Part shown: piece after piece, positions 1 through 8,861 of the stretch
Numbering within the stretch: the stretch's first letter is position 1
Layout of the letters: each line of letters opens with the position of its first letter
Assembly (NCBI GenBank): GCA_002304785.1
Contig: DBMG01000051.1
Span: forward strand, 1-45,712
DNA from: Candidatus Accumulibacter sp. UBA704
GTDB lineage: Bacteria > Pseudomonadota > Gammaproteobacteria > Burkholderiales > Rhodocyclaceae
Direction: 5' to 3'
DNA length: 45,712 bases
The notes under the pieces: generated by a model
Told to the model about the DNA's origin: nothing
Database searches by the model: none
Seen by the model: the letters and a program-made list of their open reading frames with translations, nothing else
Made by a program: the position numbers and the translations under genes

Positions 1-327
1 AGTCCGGAAGAACAACGCCGCATTCAGGGCCAGATGCAGGAATGGCGAAAGCTGACTCCCGATGAGCGGCGCATGGCGCGCGAGAACTACAAGACGGCAA
101 GCCAGCTCCCTGCCGAAAAGAAACAGGAACTGAAACAAAAGTGGGAGGAGTATCAGAATCTCCCCGACGAGGAAAAGGAGAAACTGAAGAAGCAGGCATC
201 CAGCATGCCCGCGAAATCTGCCTTGCCGGGAACGCCGGCCAGCACCGTTGCGCCTGGCGCCGCCTTGCTGCTTCCGTCTGATCAGGCCAAGCCCTCCCCG
301 CTTCCTCCGGTCCCGGCAAAGCCCTGA
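1..327 (+). CDS. DUF3106 family protein, C-terminal part
   Basis: The reading frame is open from the first base of the window, so the N terminus and any signal peptide lie outside it. The visible 108 residues hold repeated short helices of the type 'W..L.P.ER...R.NY......LP.EKK.EL...WE.Y..LP.EEKEKL', which is characteristic of DUF3106. A proline/alanine-rich tail follows. Family members are usually small exported proteins of unknown function. The stop codon overlaps the start of the next gene (TGATG), so the two are translationally coupled. The role is unknown; the family assignment comes from the repeated helical pattern only. Confidence 0.75.
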   Translation, partial: SPEEQRRIQGQMQEWRKLTPDERRMARENYKTASQLPAEKKQELKQKWEEYQNLPDEEKEKLKKQASSMPAKSALPGTPASTVAPGAALLLPSDQAKPSPLPPVPAKP

Positions 328-752
328 TGACCTCTCTGCAGCCTGCAGTCCCTGCCGGCTTGGCCCGCCGCTTGGCCAGCATGGGCTATGATTTGTTGTT
401 GTTGCTGGGCGTTCTCGCACTCACACTGCTGCTGCCGCACGTACTGATCGGACATTTCCTGCATCTTCTGGCGACTCCCTTTGCCCTCTGGACGCACCTG
501 TTCCTTGTTCTACTGGTCTATTTTTTGTGGTTCTGGACTCATGGCGGCCAGACCTTGGCGATGCGCACTTGGCGACTCCGGGTAGTTACTCGCGCGGGGA
601 ATCCGCTTCGTCCAGCGCAGGCGTTGTTGCGCTTCCTGTTGTGCTGGCCAAGTCTCGGGATATTCGGCTTCGGAATTCTGTGGGCGCTGGTTGATCCCGA
701 AAGACAATTCCTGCAAGACCGGATCGCCGGAACTCGAATCGTCTTTCGCTGA
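327..752 (+). CDS. RDD family membrane protein
   Basis: This is a 141-residue integral membrane protein. It carries 'GLARRLASMGYDLLLL' near the N terminus, the Arg-x-x-x-Asp-type RDD opening. Three hydrophobic segments follow at about residues 20-45, 50-70 and 95-115, and it ends 'LVDPERQFLQDRIAGTRIV', the typical RDD ending. The start ATG shares its A with the stop of the upstream DUF3106 gene. The family is widespread and its function is mostly unknown, with transport suggested for some members. It converges on lptG with only 13 bases between the two stops, and no terminator is visible there. Confidence 0.88.
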   Translation: MTSLQPAVPAGLARRLASMGYDLLLLLGVLALTLLLPHVLIGHFLHLLATPFALWTHLFLVLLVYFLWFWTHGGQTLAMRTWRLRVVTRAGNPLRPAQALLRFLLCWPSLGIFGFGILWALVDPERQFLQDRIAGTRIVFR

Positions 753-765
753 GACGCAACCGGCT

Positions 766-1842
766 TCAGCGCCGCTCAAACCACCCGATCAATCCAACGG
801 CTGCCAGCATGAAAATTGCAGACGGTGCAATCGCGCTGATGAAAGGCGACCAACTGTTGATCGCTCCGAGATTGGAAAACAGGCCGTTGAGCATGTGAAA
901 CAGAACACCGATCATCACCCCGGCAAAGATCTTCAGACTGACACCGCTGACCCGGTTGTGGGTATAGCCGAACGGCAGAGCAAGAGCCACCATGACCAGC
1001 GTAGCCAACGGATAGACCACCTTTTTCCACATGGCTATGTCATATCTCTGCGTTTTCTGCTTGTTCTCGGACAGATGCCTCGTATAGGCCGACAGATGCA
1101 GCAACGACATGCGCTCGGGCGAGACCATGAGCACGGAGAGGATGTCCGGATTGAGCGCCGAGCGCCACTCCATATCAGGCATTCTAACCAGTTCGGCACG
1201 GTCCTCGCTGATGTTGGTACGCACCACACCCGACAACCGCCAGCTGGCCGGGGGCACATAAACTCCCTCTTCCGCTTCGGTCACCGAGCGCAGTCGAGCG
1301 TTCTGGTCAAAATCATAGATGCGCACCCCCTTGAGGCGGGTATCCGGCAAGACCGTATGGACGTTGATGAAACTGCGCTCATCCCTTACCCACAATCCGC
1401 TACGCAATTCGCGTGCCACGGCCTTACCCTTCCCCTGAAGCTTCAGCTGCTGGGCAAAGCGTTCCGCGGGAGGAGCCACCACTTCACCGATCACGAAGGT
1501 CACCAGTGCAAACACGGCCGCCACAGCCAGAAGAATCGACAGCAGCTTCTTCGTAGACATTCCGGATGCGCGAAGTACAGTGATTTCCGAATGCCGCGCC
1601 AGCGTCGACAGGGCATATAGCGTCCCGATCAAGACGGCGACAGGCATCAACTCATAAACTCTCCCCGGCAGCCGCAGGGCAACAAACGCGACGGCATGAT
1701 GCAACTGATATGAAGCGATGCTGCCAACGTTCTTCACCTCGTTGATCATGTCGAAGAAGCCGAACAGCGCAAGAAACGCCACCAGCACCAGAAGGATAGC
1801 GCCGGAGACTTCACGTGCCAGATAGCGACGGTAGATCTTCAT
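766..1842 (-). CDS. lptG: LPS export ABC transporter permease LptG
   Basis: LptG pairs with LptF in the inner-membrane part of the Lpt bridge (LptB2FG), which extracts lipopolysaccharide and passes it to LptC and the periplasmic LptA. The protein has 358 residues. The N terminus 'MKIYRRYLAREVSGAILLV' is typical of LptG. A first pair of membrane helices is followed by a large periplasmic beta-jellyroll region, about residues 100-270, and further helices near the C terminus. The frame is open 22 codons further upstream, but the start at 1842 fits the family and gives an ATGA overlap with the lptF stop. The pair forms an operon divergent from pepA, a conserved arrangement in proteobacteria. Confidence 0.95.
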   Translation of the reverse strand: MKIYRRYLAREVSGAILLVLVAFLALFGFFDMINEVKNVGSIASYQLHHAVAFVALRLPGRVYELMPVAVLIGTLYALSTLARHSEITVLRASGMSTKKLLSILLAVAAVFALVTFVIGEVVAPPAERFAQQLKLQGKGKAVARELRSGLWVRDERSFINVHTVLPDTRLKGVRIYDFDQNARLRSVTEAEEGVYVPPASWRLSGVVRTNISEDRAELVRMPDMEWRSALNPDILSVLMVSPERMSLLHLSAYTRHLSENKQKTQRYDIAMWKKVVYPLATLVMVALALPFGYTHNRVSGVSLKIFAGVMIGVLFHMLNGLFSNLGAINSWSPFISAIAPSAIFMLAAVGLIGWFERR

Positions 1843-2918
1843 CGGAAGAACCGCGCGAAGGAAAGCACCGCGATCCGACGGAAGAACATAAGCGGCAGCA
1901 GGCAGCACATGAAAAGATGCACCCCGAGCAAGGCGCCAAGGAAGGAGACCCGGCCACTGGCCACCCAGGCTTGCCCAACTGTCATCAGGTTGTTATATAC
2001 AAGATAGGCAAACACCGCCAGCAACATATTGGCCGAACGACCAGCACGCGGATTGACAAAAGAAAGCGGTATCGCCAGCAACGCCAGGATCACGGCAGAT
2101 ACTGGAACACCGATGCGCCAAAACAGCTCCGCTAGGTAAGCAGGCCCTCCGTTATTTATGAGGTCCGCGGTCGACGTGTTGGTTGGGGTTCTTTCAATGC
2201 CTCGTGCTTCCTTTGTTTCGACCCGTACGGCGTAGCGTGCATATTCCATTATCCTGAACTCGGCAGAACCGGGCTCCACTTCATAGCGACGCCCATTTTC
2301 GAGGATGATGAAGCGATCACCATTGCTGGCGATTTCCTGGTATCCGGTGGCCGCCATGGTCACGCCGAGGCGCTGGTTCTGCACCGAACTCACAAACACG
2401 TTCGTGACATGGCTCTCGTCGTCGGCGACTCCTTCGACAAAAACGACCCTGTCTCCCGAAGACGATTCCTGAAATGCGCCTGGCGTCGCCTGGCCGGCAT
2501 CCCGCCGCGATTCCAGATTACCGCGATACTCGGCACTCTTCGACAGCGCCCACGGGGAAACGAAGAGCGACAAGCCGGCAATCGCCACCACCAGGGGCAG
2601 GATGAAGACCAGAACCGGACGCACCCAGGCGAGCAGGGACACCCCGGAGGAAAACCACACCACCATTTCGGAATCTCGGTAACTGCGCGAGAGCGCCAGC
2701 AGGATGGCAATGAAAGAAGACAACGAGAGCAGGGTGGGAATGAAATTGATCGCGGAGAATCCGAGCAGAGCGACCACGGCTTCAGGCGCAATCGATCCTT
2801 CCGCCGCATTTCCCAACAGACGAATCAACTGGGTAGTCAGCAGGATGGCGAACAGGGCGATGAATACGCCGGCAGCCGACTGGGTGAATTCGCGCCGAAT
2901 GGCACGCTGAAAGATCAT
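1839..2918 (-). CDS. lptF: LPS export ABC transporter permease LptF
   Basis: LptF is the second inner-membrane permease of the lipopolysaccharide exporter. It has 359 residues starting 'MIFQRAIRREFTQSAAGVF', the usual LptF N terminus. Six membrane helices are predicted as groups before and after a large periplasmic domain, about residues 120-260. The open frame continues far upstream antisense to pepA, but those residues look like shadow translation and are excluded. The stop overlaps the lptG start by four bases. The gene is divergent from pepA across a 64-base intergenic region that must hold promoters for both directions. Confidence 0.95.
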   Translation of the reverse strand: MIFQRAIRREFTQSAAGVFIALFAILLTTQLIRLLGNAAEGSIAPEAVVALLGFSAINFIPTLLSLSSFIAILLALSRSYRDSEMVVWFSSGVSLLAWVRPVLVFILPLVVAIAGLSLFVSPWALSKSAEYRGNLESRRDAGQATPGAFQESSSGDRVVFVEGVADDESHVTNVFVSSVQNQRLGVTMAATGYQEIASNGDRFIILENGRRYEVEPGSAEFRIMEYARYAVRVETKEARGIERTPTNTSTADLINNGGPAYLAELFWRIGVPVSAVILALLAIPLSFVNPRAGRSANMLLAVFAYLVYNNLMTVGQAWVASGRVSFLGALLGVHLFMCCLLPLMFFRRIAVLSFARFFR

Positions 2919-2921
2919 TTT

Positions 2922-2951
2922 TTGACTTGGAAGAAAAACTGCAGTGATAAT
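2922..2951 (+). promoter_or_regulatory. Sigma-70 type promoter for pepA
   Basis: TTGACT at 2922-2927 is followed after 18 bases by GATAAT at 2946-2951, each matching the sigma-70 consensus at five of six positions. It lies about 30 bases upstream of the pepA start, within the lptF-pepA divergent region. This is seen in sequence only. Confidence 0.6.
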
Positions 2952-2982
2952 CGGCTTCTGCAAACCCGCGTAGGAGAAGCCG

Positions 2983-4476
2983 TTGGAATTTAGCATAAAA
3001 CGCAAGGCCTCGGAAAAGCAGCGCAGTGGCTGCGTCGTCATCGGAGTGTTCGAAACGCGCAAATTTGCTGCCGGCGCCGACTCGTTCGGCAAGGACACGC
3101 AGCGCTCCATCTCCGAAATACTGGCCCGTGGCGATATGGACGGCAAGGCCGGGACAACTCTGCTCCTGCACAATGTTTCCGCACTCCCCGCCGAGCGGCT
3201 ATTGATAGTCGGTCTCGGCAAGGAGAAGGAGTTCCACGACAAGGAATACTGCGCGGCCATCCGCACGGCGGTAAAAACGCTCAATGACACGGGAACGCCC
3301 GACGCCACGCTTCTCCTGACGCAGATTCCGGTCAAGAAGCGGAGCGTTGCCTGGCGCATTCGCCAGGCAGCCATGGTGGCCAGTGAAGCGCTGTATCGGT
3401 TCGACCGCTTCAAGAGCAAGAAGGAAGCTCCCCGTCCCCTCGACAGACTCATTTTTTCCATCGATGAAAAGGTCAAGGAAGCACAAGCCGCGCAGGCATT
3501 GGAACAAGGGCTGGCGATTGCCGAGGGCGTTGCCTTGGCCAGAACGCTGGGCAACCTGCCTGGAAACGTGTGTACGCCGACACACCTTGCTGAAACCGCG
3601 CTGCTAATGTCCCACGACCATTCCCTCGAATGCCGGATACTCGAGCAGCCCGATATGGAAGCGCTGGGCATGCATTCACTGCTCTCGGTGACCAAGGGAT
3701 CGCACCAGCCGCCCAAGCTGATCGTCGTGCACTACAAGGGCGGCAAGACGGGCGACAAGCCCGTGGTACTGGTCGGAAAGGGCATCACCTTCGACACCGG
3801 CGGAATTTCCCTCAAGCCCGGTGAAGGCATGGACGAGATGAAGTTCGACATGTGCGGCGCCGCCAGCGTATTGGGAACCCTCAAGGCCGTGGCGCTCATG
3901 AAACTGCCGATCAACCTGACGGTGATCGTCCCGAGCGTTGAAAACATGCCGGGCGGGGCCGCCAGCAAGCCGGGCGACATCGTCACCTCGCTTTCAGGCC
4001 AGACTATCGAGATCCTCAACACCGACGCCGAAGGCCGCCTGATCCTCTGCGACGCCTTGACTTACGCCGAACGCTTCAATCCGAAAGCAGTCATCGATGT
4101 CGCCACGCTTACCGGCGCCTGCGTCATTGCGCTGGGACACGTCGCCACCGGCTTGTTCGCCAACGACGACGAACTGGCCGGCGAACTGCTCGGCGCCGGC
4201 GCCGTCGCCGCCGACCGCGCCTGGCAGATGCCGCTATGGGACGATTACCAGGAACAACTCAAGAGCAATTTCGCTGACATGGCCAACATCGGAGGACGGC
4301 CGGCCGGCAGCGTTACCGCGGCCTGCTTCCTGTCGCGATTTGCCGGGAAATTCGCATGGGCGCACCTCGACATTGCAGGAACCGCCTGGAAATCCGGGGC
4401 GGAAAAGGGGGCGACAGGACGGCCTGTACCGCTGCTGGTGCATTTCCTGCTCGAACGTGCCGGGAAACTGCATTGA
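2983..4476 (+). CDS. pepA: Leucyl aminopeptidase (M17)
   Basis: This cytosolic two-metal aminopeptidase removes N-terminal residues, preferably leucine, from peptides. It has 497 residues. The start is a TTG codon giving 'MEFSIKRK', which matches the conserved MEFS opening of PepA; AGGAG at 2972-2976 lies six bases upstream. The N-terminal domain (1-170) is followed by the catalytic domain with 'GKGITFDTGGISLK' and the signature NTDAEGRL at residues 346-353, which supplies metal ligands and the active-site arginine. In some bacteria PepA also binds DNA, as in Xer recombination or carAB control; that role cannot be judged here. It heads a run with holC and a small acidic protein, and holC starts inside its stop codon. 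Confidence 0.96.
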   Translation: MEFSIKRKASEKQRSGCVVIGVFETRKFAAGADSFGKDTQRSISEILARGDMDGKAGTTLLLHNVSALPAERLLIVGLGKEKEFHDKEYCAAIRTAVKTLNDTGTPDATLLLTQIPVKKRSVAWRIRQAAMVASEALYRFDRFKSKKEAPRPLDRLIFSIDEKVKEAQAAQALEQGLAIAEGVALARTLGNLPGNVCTPTHLAETALLMSHDHSLECRILEQPDMEALGMHSLLSVTKGSHQPPKLIVVHYKGGKTGDKPVVLVGKGITFDTGGISLKPGEGMDEMKFDMCGAASVLGTLKAVALMKLPINLTVIVPSVENMPGGAASKPGDIVTSLSGQTIEILNTDAEGRLILCDALTYAERFNPKAVIDVATLTGACVIALGHVATGLFANDDELAGELLGAGAVAADRAWQMPLWDDYQEQLKSNFADMANIGGRPAGSVTAACFLSRFAGKFAWAHLDIAGTAWKSGAEKGATGRPVPLLVHFLLERAGKLH

Positions 4477-4898
4477 CGCAGATTTTTTTCTATCACAACG
4501 CTGCCGACCGGATTGCGGCAACCGCGGCCCTGCTCGGCAGAGCCTTCCGGCAGGGGAAGGCGGTTCTTGTCTATGCGCCGGAAGCGGAAGTCGCCGGTGC
4601 GCTTGACCGGCACTTGTGGACCTCTCCGCCGACCGGCTTCGTTCCGCACGTGCGCAGCACTTCACCCCTGGCCGGAGAGACACCGATCGTTATCACGGAA
4701 GACCCGGCCTCGGCGGGACAGCACGAACGGCTGCTCAATCTCTCGCCGGAGATACCCCCCGGGTTTTCGCGCTTCGACAGCGTCATCGAGGTTGTCGGAC
4801 TGGACGACGGCGAACGCCAGGCGGCGCGGGAACGCGTCAAGTTCTACAAGGACCGTGGTTACGCCATCCAGTATTTCGATCTTGCGGAGAAGTCTTGA
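4473..4898 (+). CDS. holC: DNA polymerase III subunit chi
   Basis: Chi links the clamp loader, through psi, to single-strand DNA-binding protein. The protein is 141 residues, close to the usual 140-150, and begins 'MTQIFFYHNAADRI', the conserved HolC opening. The only start that gives this N terminus is TTG at 4473, which overlaps the pepA stop as TTGA. No ATG lies near it in frame, and the frame upstream runs through pepA as shadow. Ribosomes probably reach the start by termination-reinitiation from pepA. The pepA-holC-valS order is conserved in beta- and gammaproteobacteria. Confidence 0.9.
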   Translation: MTQIFFYHNAADRIAATAALLGRAFRQGKAVLVYAPEAEVAGALDRHLWTSPPTGFVPHVRSTSPLAGETPIVITEDPASAGQHERLLNLSPEIPPGFSRFDSVIEVVGLDDGERQAARERVKFYKDRGYAIQYFDLAEKS

Positions 4899-5356
4899 TG
4901 AACAGTCATGACGACAGTAGCGAAAACACCGAGCTTCCGATCCGCCGGCGGCGCAGTTTCCTTGCCACGCGGCGCGACGACAGTCTTGCGGTCGACACCA
5001 TTCCGATGGCAACGAAAGAAACGGCAGCGGAGGACGACATCCCAGTTCTGACCGAGGTGGTAACGACCGACCAGGACAAAGGTGCGCCGCCGGAGGACGA
5101 ATGCAAGCCCGATTTCTCCGCCAGCTTCGACGCGCGCCTCGAGGAACTTGCCGCGCAGATGGCCGAAGCCATCGGAAGGCAGATGGCCAGTGAACTGCCG
5201 ACGCTGATCGAGGCAACGCTGCTCAACGCCAGCGAAGACCTGCGCACCGGCATCACGGCAACGATGGAAACCGCCCTGCGCGATTTCAGCGCCCGCCGCA
5301 AGCAACTGCAACTCCCGCTCGACGCCTCCGACATGGAGAGCAAAGCACCGTACTGA
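4898..5356 (+). CDS. Small acidic protein between holC and valS
   Basis: This 152-residue hydrophilic protein has no signal peptide or membrane segment. The N-terminal 70 residues look disordered: an arginine-rich patch (PIRRRRSFLATRRDD), then Glu/Asp/Thr-rich sequence. Residues 70-150 are predicted helical ('ARLEELAAQMAEAIGRQMA'), suggesting a coiled coil. The ATG shares one base with the holC stop (TGATG), so translation is coupled. Betaproteobacteria often carry a poorly characterised small gene at this position; I recall a DUF2486-type annotation but cannot confirm it. No function is assigned. Confidence 0.75.
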   Translation: MNSHDDSSENTELPIRRRRSFLATRRDDSLAVDTIPMATKETAAEDDIPVLTEVVTTDQDKGAPPEDECKPDFSASFDARLEELAAQMAEAIGRQMASELPTLIEATLLNASEDLRTGITATMETALRDFSARRKQLQLPLDASDMESKAPY

Positions 5357-5403
5357 TCGCTAAGCACAGCGAGCTCCAGTCGGGGATACCCCAAGCGATC
5401 CGG

Positions 5404-5409
5404 TATAAT
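5404..5409 (+). promoter_or_regulatory. Possible -10 element upstream of valS
   Basis: A perfect TATAAT lies 37 bases before the valS ATG. No good -35 hexamer stands at 16-18 bases upstream. An inverted repeat GATCGCT/AGCGATC (5355-5361 and 5394-5400) encloses the upstream region. This could be an internal promoter for valS; the evidence is the -10 match only. Confidence 0.4.
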
Positions 5410-5445
5410 CGCGGGTTTTCTCCACCTCACTGCGCACCCCATCCT

Positions 5446-8274
5446 ATGGAACTCGCCAAGAGCTTTGAGCCGGCCGACATCGAACGTCGCTGGTACCCCG
5501 ACTGGGAGGCCAAGGGCTACTTCAACGCCGGCCTCGACGCGAACAAATCCGACGCTTTCTGCATCCTGCTGCCGCCGCCCAACGTCACCGGCACGCTGCA
5601 CATGGGGCACGGTTTCAACCAGGCGATCATGGATGCGCTGACGCGCTACCACCGCATGCGCGGCGACAACACATTGTGGCAGCCGGGCACCGATCACGCA
5701 GGCATCGCCACGCAGATCGTCGTCGAACGCCAACTCGATGGGCAGGGCATTTCACGCCATGACCTCGGACGCGAAAAGTTCCTCGAAAAAGTGTGGGAGT
5801 GGAAGGAATACTCGGGCAACACCATCACCCGCCAGATGCGCCGGCTCGGAACCTCGCCGGACTGGACGCGCGAGCGTTTCACGATGGACGCCGGCCTCTC
5901 CAAGATCGTCACCGAAACCTTCGTCCGCCTGTACAACGAAGGGCTGATCTACCGCGGCAAACGGCTGGTCAACTGGGACCCGGCGCTGCACACCGCCGTC
6001 TCCGACCTGGAGGTCGTGAGCGAGGAAGAAGCCGGCTTCATGTGGCACATTCGCTACCCGCTGGCCGACGGCTCGGGAAGCCTGGTGGTGGCGACGACCC
6101 GTCCGGAAACCATGCTCGGCGACACTGCGGTGATGGTGCATCCGGAAGACGAACGCTATAAGTACATGATCGGCAAGACGGTCAAGCTGCCGCTCACCGA
6201 CCGAGAAATTCCGATCATCGCCGATGCCTACGTCGACCTGGAATTCGGCACCGGCTGCGTCAAGGTCACCCCGGCGCATGACTTCAACGACTACGCCGTC
6301 GGGCAGCGGCACAAGCTGCCGATCATTTCGATCCTCACGTTGGATGCCAAGATCAACGAGAATGCGCCAGCGAAATATCGCGGCATGGACCGCTTCGATG
6401 CGCGCAAGGCCGTCGTCGCCGATCTCGAAGCGCTGGGCGTTCTGGTCAAGACCGACAAGCACACGCTGAAGGTCCCGCGCGGCGACCGCACCGGCGTCGT
6501 CATCGAACCGATGCTCACCGATCAGTGGTTCGTCGCCATGAGCAAACCCGGCGCCGACGGTACCAGCATTGTCGGCAAGGCGCTCGAATGCGTTGCCTCG
6601 GGCGAAATCAAGTTCGTGCCGGAAAACTGGGTCAACACCTACAACCAGTGGCTGAACAACATCCAGGACTGGTGCATCTCGCGGCAACTGTGGTGGGGCC
6701 ACCAGATCCCGGCGTGGTACGACGAGCAAGGCAACGTATACGTCGCGCACAACGAGGAGGAAGCGAAAGCCCAGGCCGCCACTAAGGGTGTCAGCGGCCC
6801 GCTGACACGCGATGCGGACGTGCTCGACACCTGGTATTCCTCCGCGCTGTGGCCTTTCTCGACACTCGACTGGACGCCCGAGTGGCCTGACAAATCGAAT
6901 CCGGCACTCGATATCTACCTGCCGTCGACGGTGCTCGTCACCGGTTTCGACATCATTTTCTTCTGGGTGGCGCGCATGGTCATGATGACCAAGCACATCA
7001 CCGGCAAGATCCCGTTCAAGGACGTGTACGTGCATGGTTTGATCCGCGACGCGGAAGGCCAGAAGATGAGCAAATCCAAGGGCAACGTGCTCGACCCGAT
7101 CGACCTGATCGACGGTATCGGCATCGAGGATCTGGTGAGAAAGCGCACCACCGGCTTGATGAACCCGAAGCAGGCAGAGCAGATTGAGAAGCGTACGCGC
7201 AAGGAATTCCCGGAGGGTATTCCGTCTTTCGGGACCGATGCGCTGCGCTTTACCTTCCTGTCGCTGGCCAGCCCCGGCCGCGACATCAAGTTCGATCTGC
7301 ACCGCTGCGAGGGCTACCGCAATTTCTGCAACAAACTGTGGAACGCCACCCGCTTCGTGCTGATGAACACCGAAGGCCAGGACTGCGGCATCGATCCGGC
7401 GACGCCGGACATCTGTCCAGAGCATCTGCGGTTCTCATTCGCCGACCGCTGGATCGTCAGCCGCCTGCAGCGCACCGAAGCCGAAGTGGCGCAGCATTTT
7501 GCCGACTACCGTTTCGACCTGCTGGCCCGCGCGATCTACGAATTCGTCTGGGACGAGTTCTGCGACTGGTACCTGGAACTCGCCAAGGTTCAAATCCAGA
7601 ACAGCACGCCAGAGGAAGCGCGCGCCACCCGGCGGACGCTGGTACGCGTACTCGAGACGGTGCTGCGCCTAGCACATCCGCTGATTCCGTTCATTACCGA
7701 GGAACTGTGGCAGGCCGTCGCGCCACTGGCCCACCGCAAGACGCATGACTCGGTCATGCTTGCCGCCTACCCGAAGGCTGACCCGCTGAAGTTCAACGAA
7801 GCCAGCGAAACCAAGGTCCAGCAACTCAAGGATCTGGCCTATGCCTGCCGCAACTTGCGCGGCGAGATGAACATTTCGCCGGCGCAGAAGGTGCCCTTGA
7901 TCGCCAGCGGCAACAGCGAAATCCTGCAACGCTGCGCACCCTATCTCAAGGCACTGGCCAAGCTTGCCGACGTGCAGATCGTCGACGGCGAATTCGACAA
8001 ACTCGCGGAGGACACCAACGCCCCGATCGCCGTGGTCGGCGAAATCCGCCTGATGCTCAAGATCGAAATCGACGTCGCCGCCGAGACCGAGCGACTGTCA
8101 AAGGAAATCGCCCGCCTCGAAAGTGAAATCGTCAAGGCCACAGCCAAGCTCGCCAACGAAAGCTTCGTCGCCCGCGCCCCGGCGCAGGTCGTCGAACAGG
8201 AGAAGAAACGCCTCGCCGATTTTGCCGCGACGGTTGAGAAACTCAAGCCACAGCTTGAACGGTTGAAGCGCTGA
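5446..8274 (+). CDS. valS: Valyl-tRNA synthetase
   Basis: This class Ia synthetase charges tRNA-Val and edits mischarged threonine. Its 942 residues match the family length. The HIGH-type motif is in PPPNVTGTLHMGH at residues 43-55 and the KMSKS loop is in GQKMSKSKGN near residue 540. The editing (CP1) domain lies between them, including TTRPETMLGDTAV. The anticodon-binding domain follows, and a C-terminal coiled coil of about 70 residues (ETERLSKEIARLESEI) forms the tRNA arm. The ATG at 5446 gives the usual short N terminus. It follows the holC-linked small gene after 89 bases, which hold a TATAAT box. Confidence 0.97.
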   Translation: MELAKSFEPADIERRWYPDWEAKGYFNAGLDANKSDAFCILLPPPNVTGTLHMGHGFNQAIMDALTRYHRMRGDNTLWQPGTDHAGIATQIVVERQLDGQGISRHDLGREKFLEKVWEWKEYSGNTITRQMRRLGTSPDWTRERFTMDAGLSKIVTETFVRLYNEGLIYRGKRLVNWDPALHTAVSDLEVVSEEEAGFMWHIRYPLADGSGSLVVATTRPETMLGDTAVMVHPEDERYKYMIGKTVKLPLTDREIPIIADAYVDLEFGTGCVKVTPAHDFNDYAVGQRHKLPIISILTLDAKINENAPAKYRGMDRFDARKAVVADLEALGVLVKTDKHTLKVPRGDRTGVVIEPMLTDQWFVAMSKPGADGTSIVGKALECVASGEIKFVPENWVNTYNQWLNNIQDWCISRQLWWGHQIPAWYDEQGNVYVAHNEEEAKAQAATKGVSGPLTRDADVLDTWYSSALWPFSTLDWTPEWPDKSNPALDIYLPSTVLVTGFDIIFFWVARMVMMTKHITGKIPFKDVYVHGLIRDAEGQKMSKSKGNVLDPIDLIDGIGIEDLVRKRTTGLMNPKQAEQIEKRTRKEFPEGIPSFGTDALRFTFLSLASPGRDIKFDLHRCEGYRNFCNKLWNATRFVLMNTEGQDCGIDPATPDICPEHLRFSFADRWIVSRLQRTEAEVAQHFADYRFDLLARAIYEFVWDEFCDWYLELAKVQIQNSTPEEARATRRTLVRVLETVLRLAHPLIPFITEELWQAVAPLAHRKTHDSVMLAAYPKADPLKFNEASETKVQQLKDLAYACRNLRGEMNISPAQKVPLIASGNSEILQRCAPYLKALAKLADVQIVDGEFDKLAEDTNAPIAVVGEIRLMLKIEIDVAAETERLSKEIARLESEIVKATAKLANESFVARAPAQVVEQEKKRLADFAATVEKLKPQLERLKR

Positions 8275-8295
8275 ACGGCGCGGTTACCAACAGAG

Positions 8296-8323
8296 AGCCG
8301 GTTGTGCCCCCCGCACACCGGCT
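8296..8323 (+). terminator. Possible terminator hairpin after valS
   Basis: AGCCGGTTGTGC (8296-8307) pairs with GCACACCGGCT (8313-8323) with one bulged base and a five-base C-rich loop, starting 21 bases after the valS stop. The following sequence is only moderately T-rich, so termination efficiency is uncertain. Confidence 0.4.
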
Positions 8324-8384
8324 GCTTCTCATTTGGCCACGGCATGGCCTATCCTTGAATCACACTCCTTGATTGGAGGCCGCC

Positions 8385-8822
8385 ATGCCTTCAGACCCCT
8401 ACAATCTCGCCCGATTCATCCAGGCACAGGAAAACGCCTACGCAACCGCCTTGCGGGAACTTCAGAACGGTCAGAAGCGCTCTCACTGGATGTGGTTCAT
8501 CTTCCCGCAGATCCAGGGACTGGGCTTCAGCCCGACGGCCCAATACTACGCCATCAAAGATATCGACGAGGCGCGCGCCTATCTGGCGCATTCATTGCTC
8601 GGGCCGCGGCTGGCCGAGTGCACCGCGGCTGTCAACTCGCTGGAAGGGAAGTCGCTCGAACAGATTTTTGGCCACGTAGACCATCTGAAATTCCGTTCGT
8701 CGATGACGCTTTTCGAACTCGCCTCCGGAGCAGATTCCGAGTTCTCGAAGGCCCTCGACAAGTACTGTTCGGGAGAACGTGACAAGGCCACCCTAAACAT
8801 CGCCGCAGCGTCGGGTCGCTGA
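8385..8822 (+). CDS. DUF1810 family protein
   Basis: This is a 145-residue soluble protein. 'DPYNLARFIQAQ' at the N terminus, 'SHWMWFIFPQIQGLG' at about 35-49 and 'DHLKFRSSMTLFE' are hallmarks of DUF1810, a small uncharacterised family. The ATG at 8385 is preceded by GGAGG at 8375-8379 with five bases between. An in-frame TTG four codons earlier overlaps this site and is less likely. The gene stands alone between valS and a methyltransferase, with no obvious functional link. The family has no agreed biochemical role, so none is assigned. Confidence 0.85.
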   Translation: MPSDPYNLARFIQAQENAYATALRELQNGQKRSHWMWFIFPQIQGLGFSPTAQYYAIKDIDEARAYLAHSLLGPRLAECTAAVNSLEGKSLEQIFGHVDHLKFRSSMTLFELASGADSEFSKALDKYCSGERDKATLNIAAASGR

Positions 8823-8861
8823 TCTGATAGATTGCATGTTTTCACCGAACCACAGGACAAC

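Noticed and set aside
2919..3716. N-terminal extension of the lptF frame antisense to pepA
   Set aside because: Residues are Ser/Arg-rich shadow translation of pepA; lptF begins at the family-like MIFQRAI at 2918.
5355..5400. T-box or attenuator before valS from the GATCGCT/AGCGATC repeat
   Set aside because: No T-box consensus, no terminator stem with T-run, and T-boxes are not expected in proteobacteria.
5752..7425. 557-residue open frame on the minus strand inside valS
   Set aside because: It mirrors the coding strand of a clear valyl-tRNA synthetase, has no family similarity and no ribosome site.
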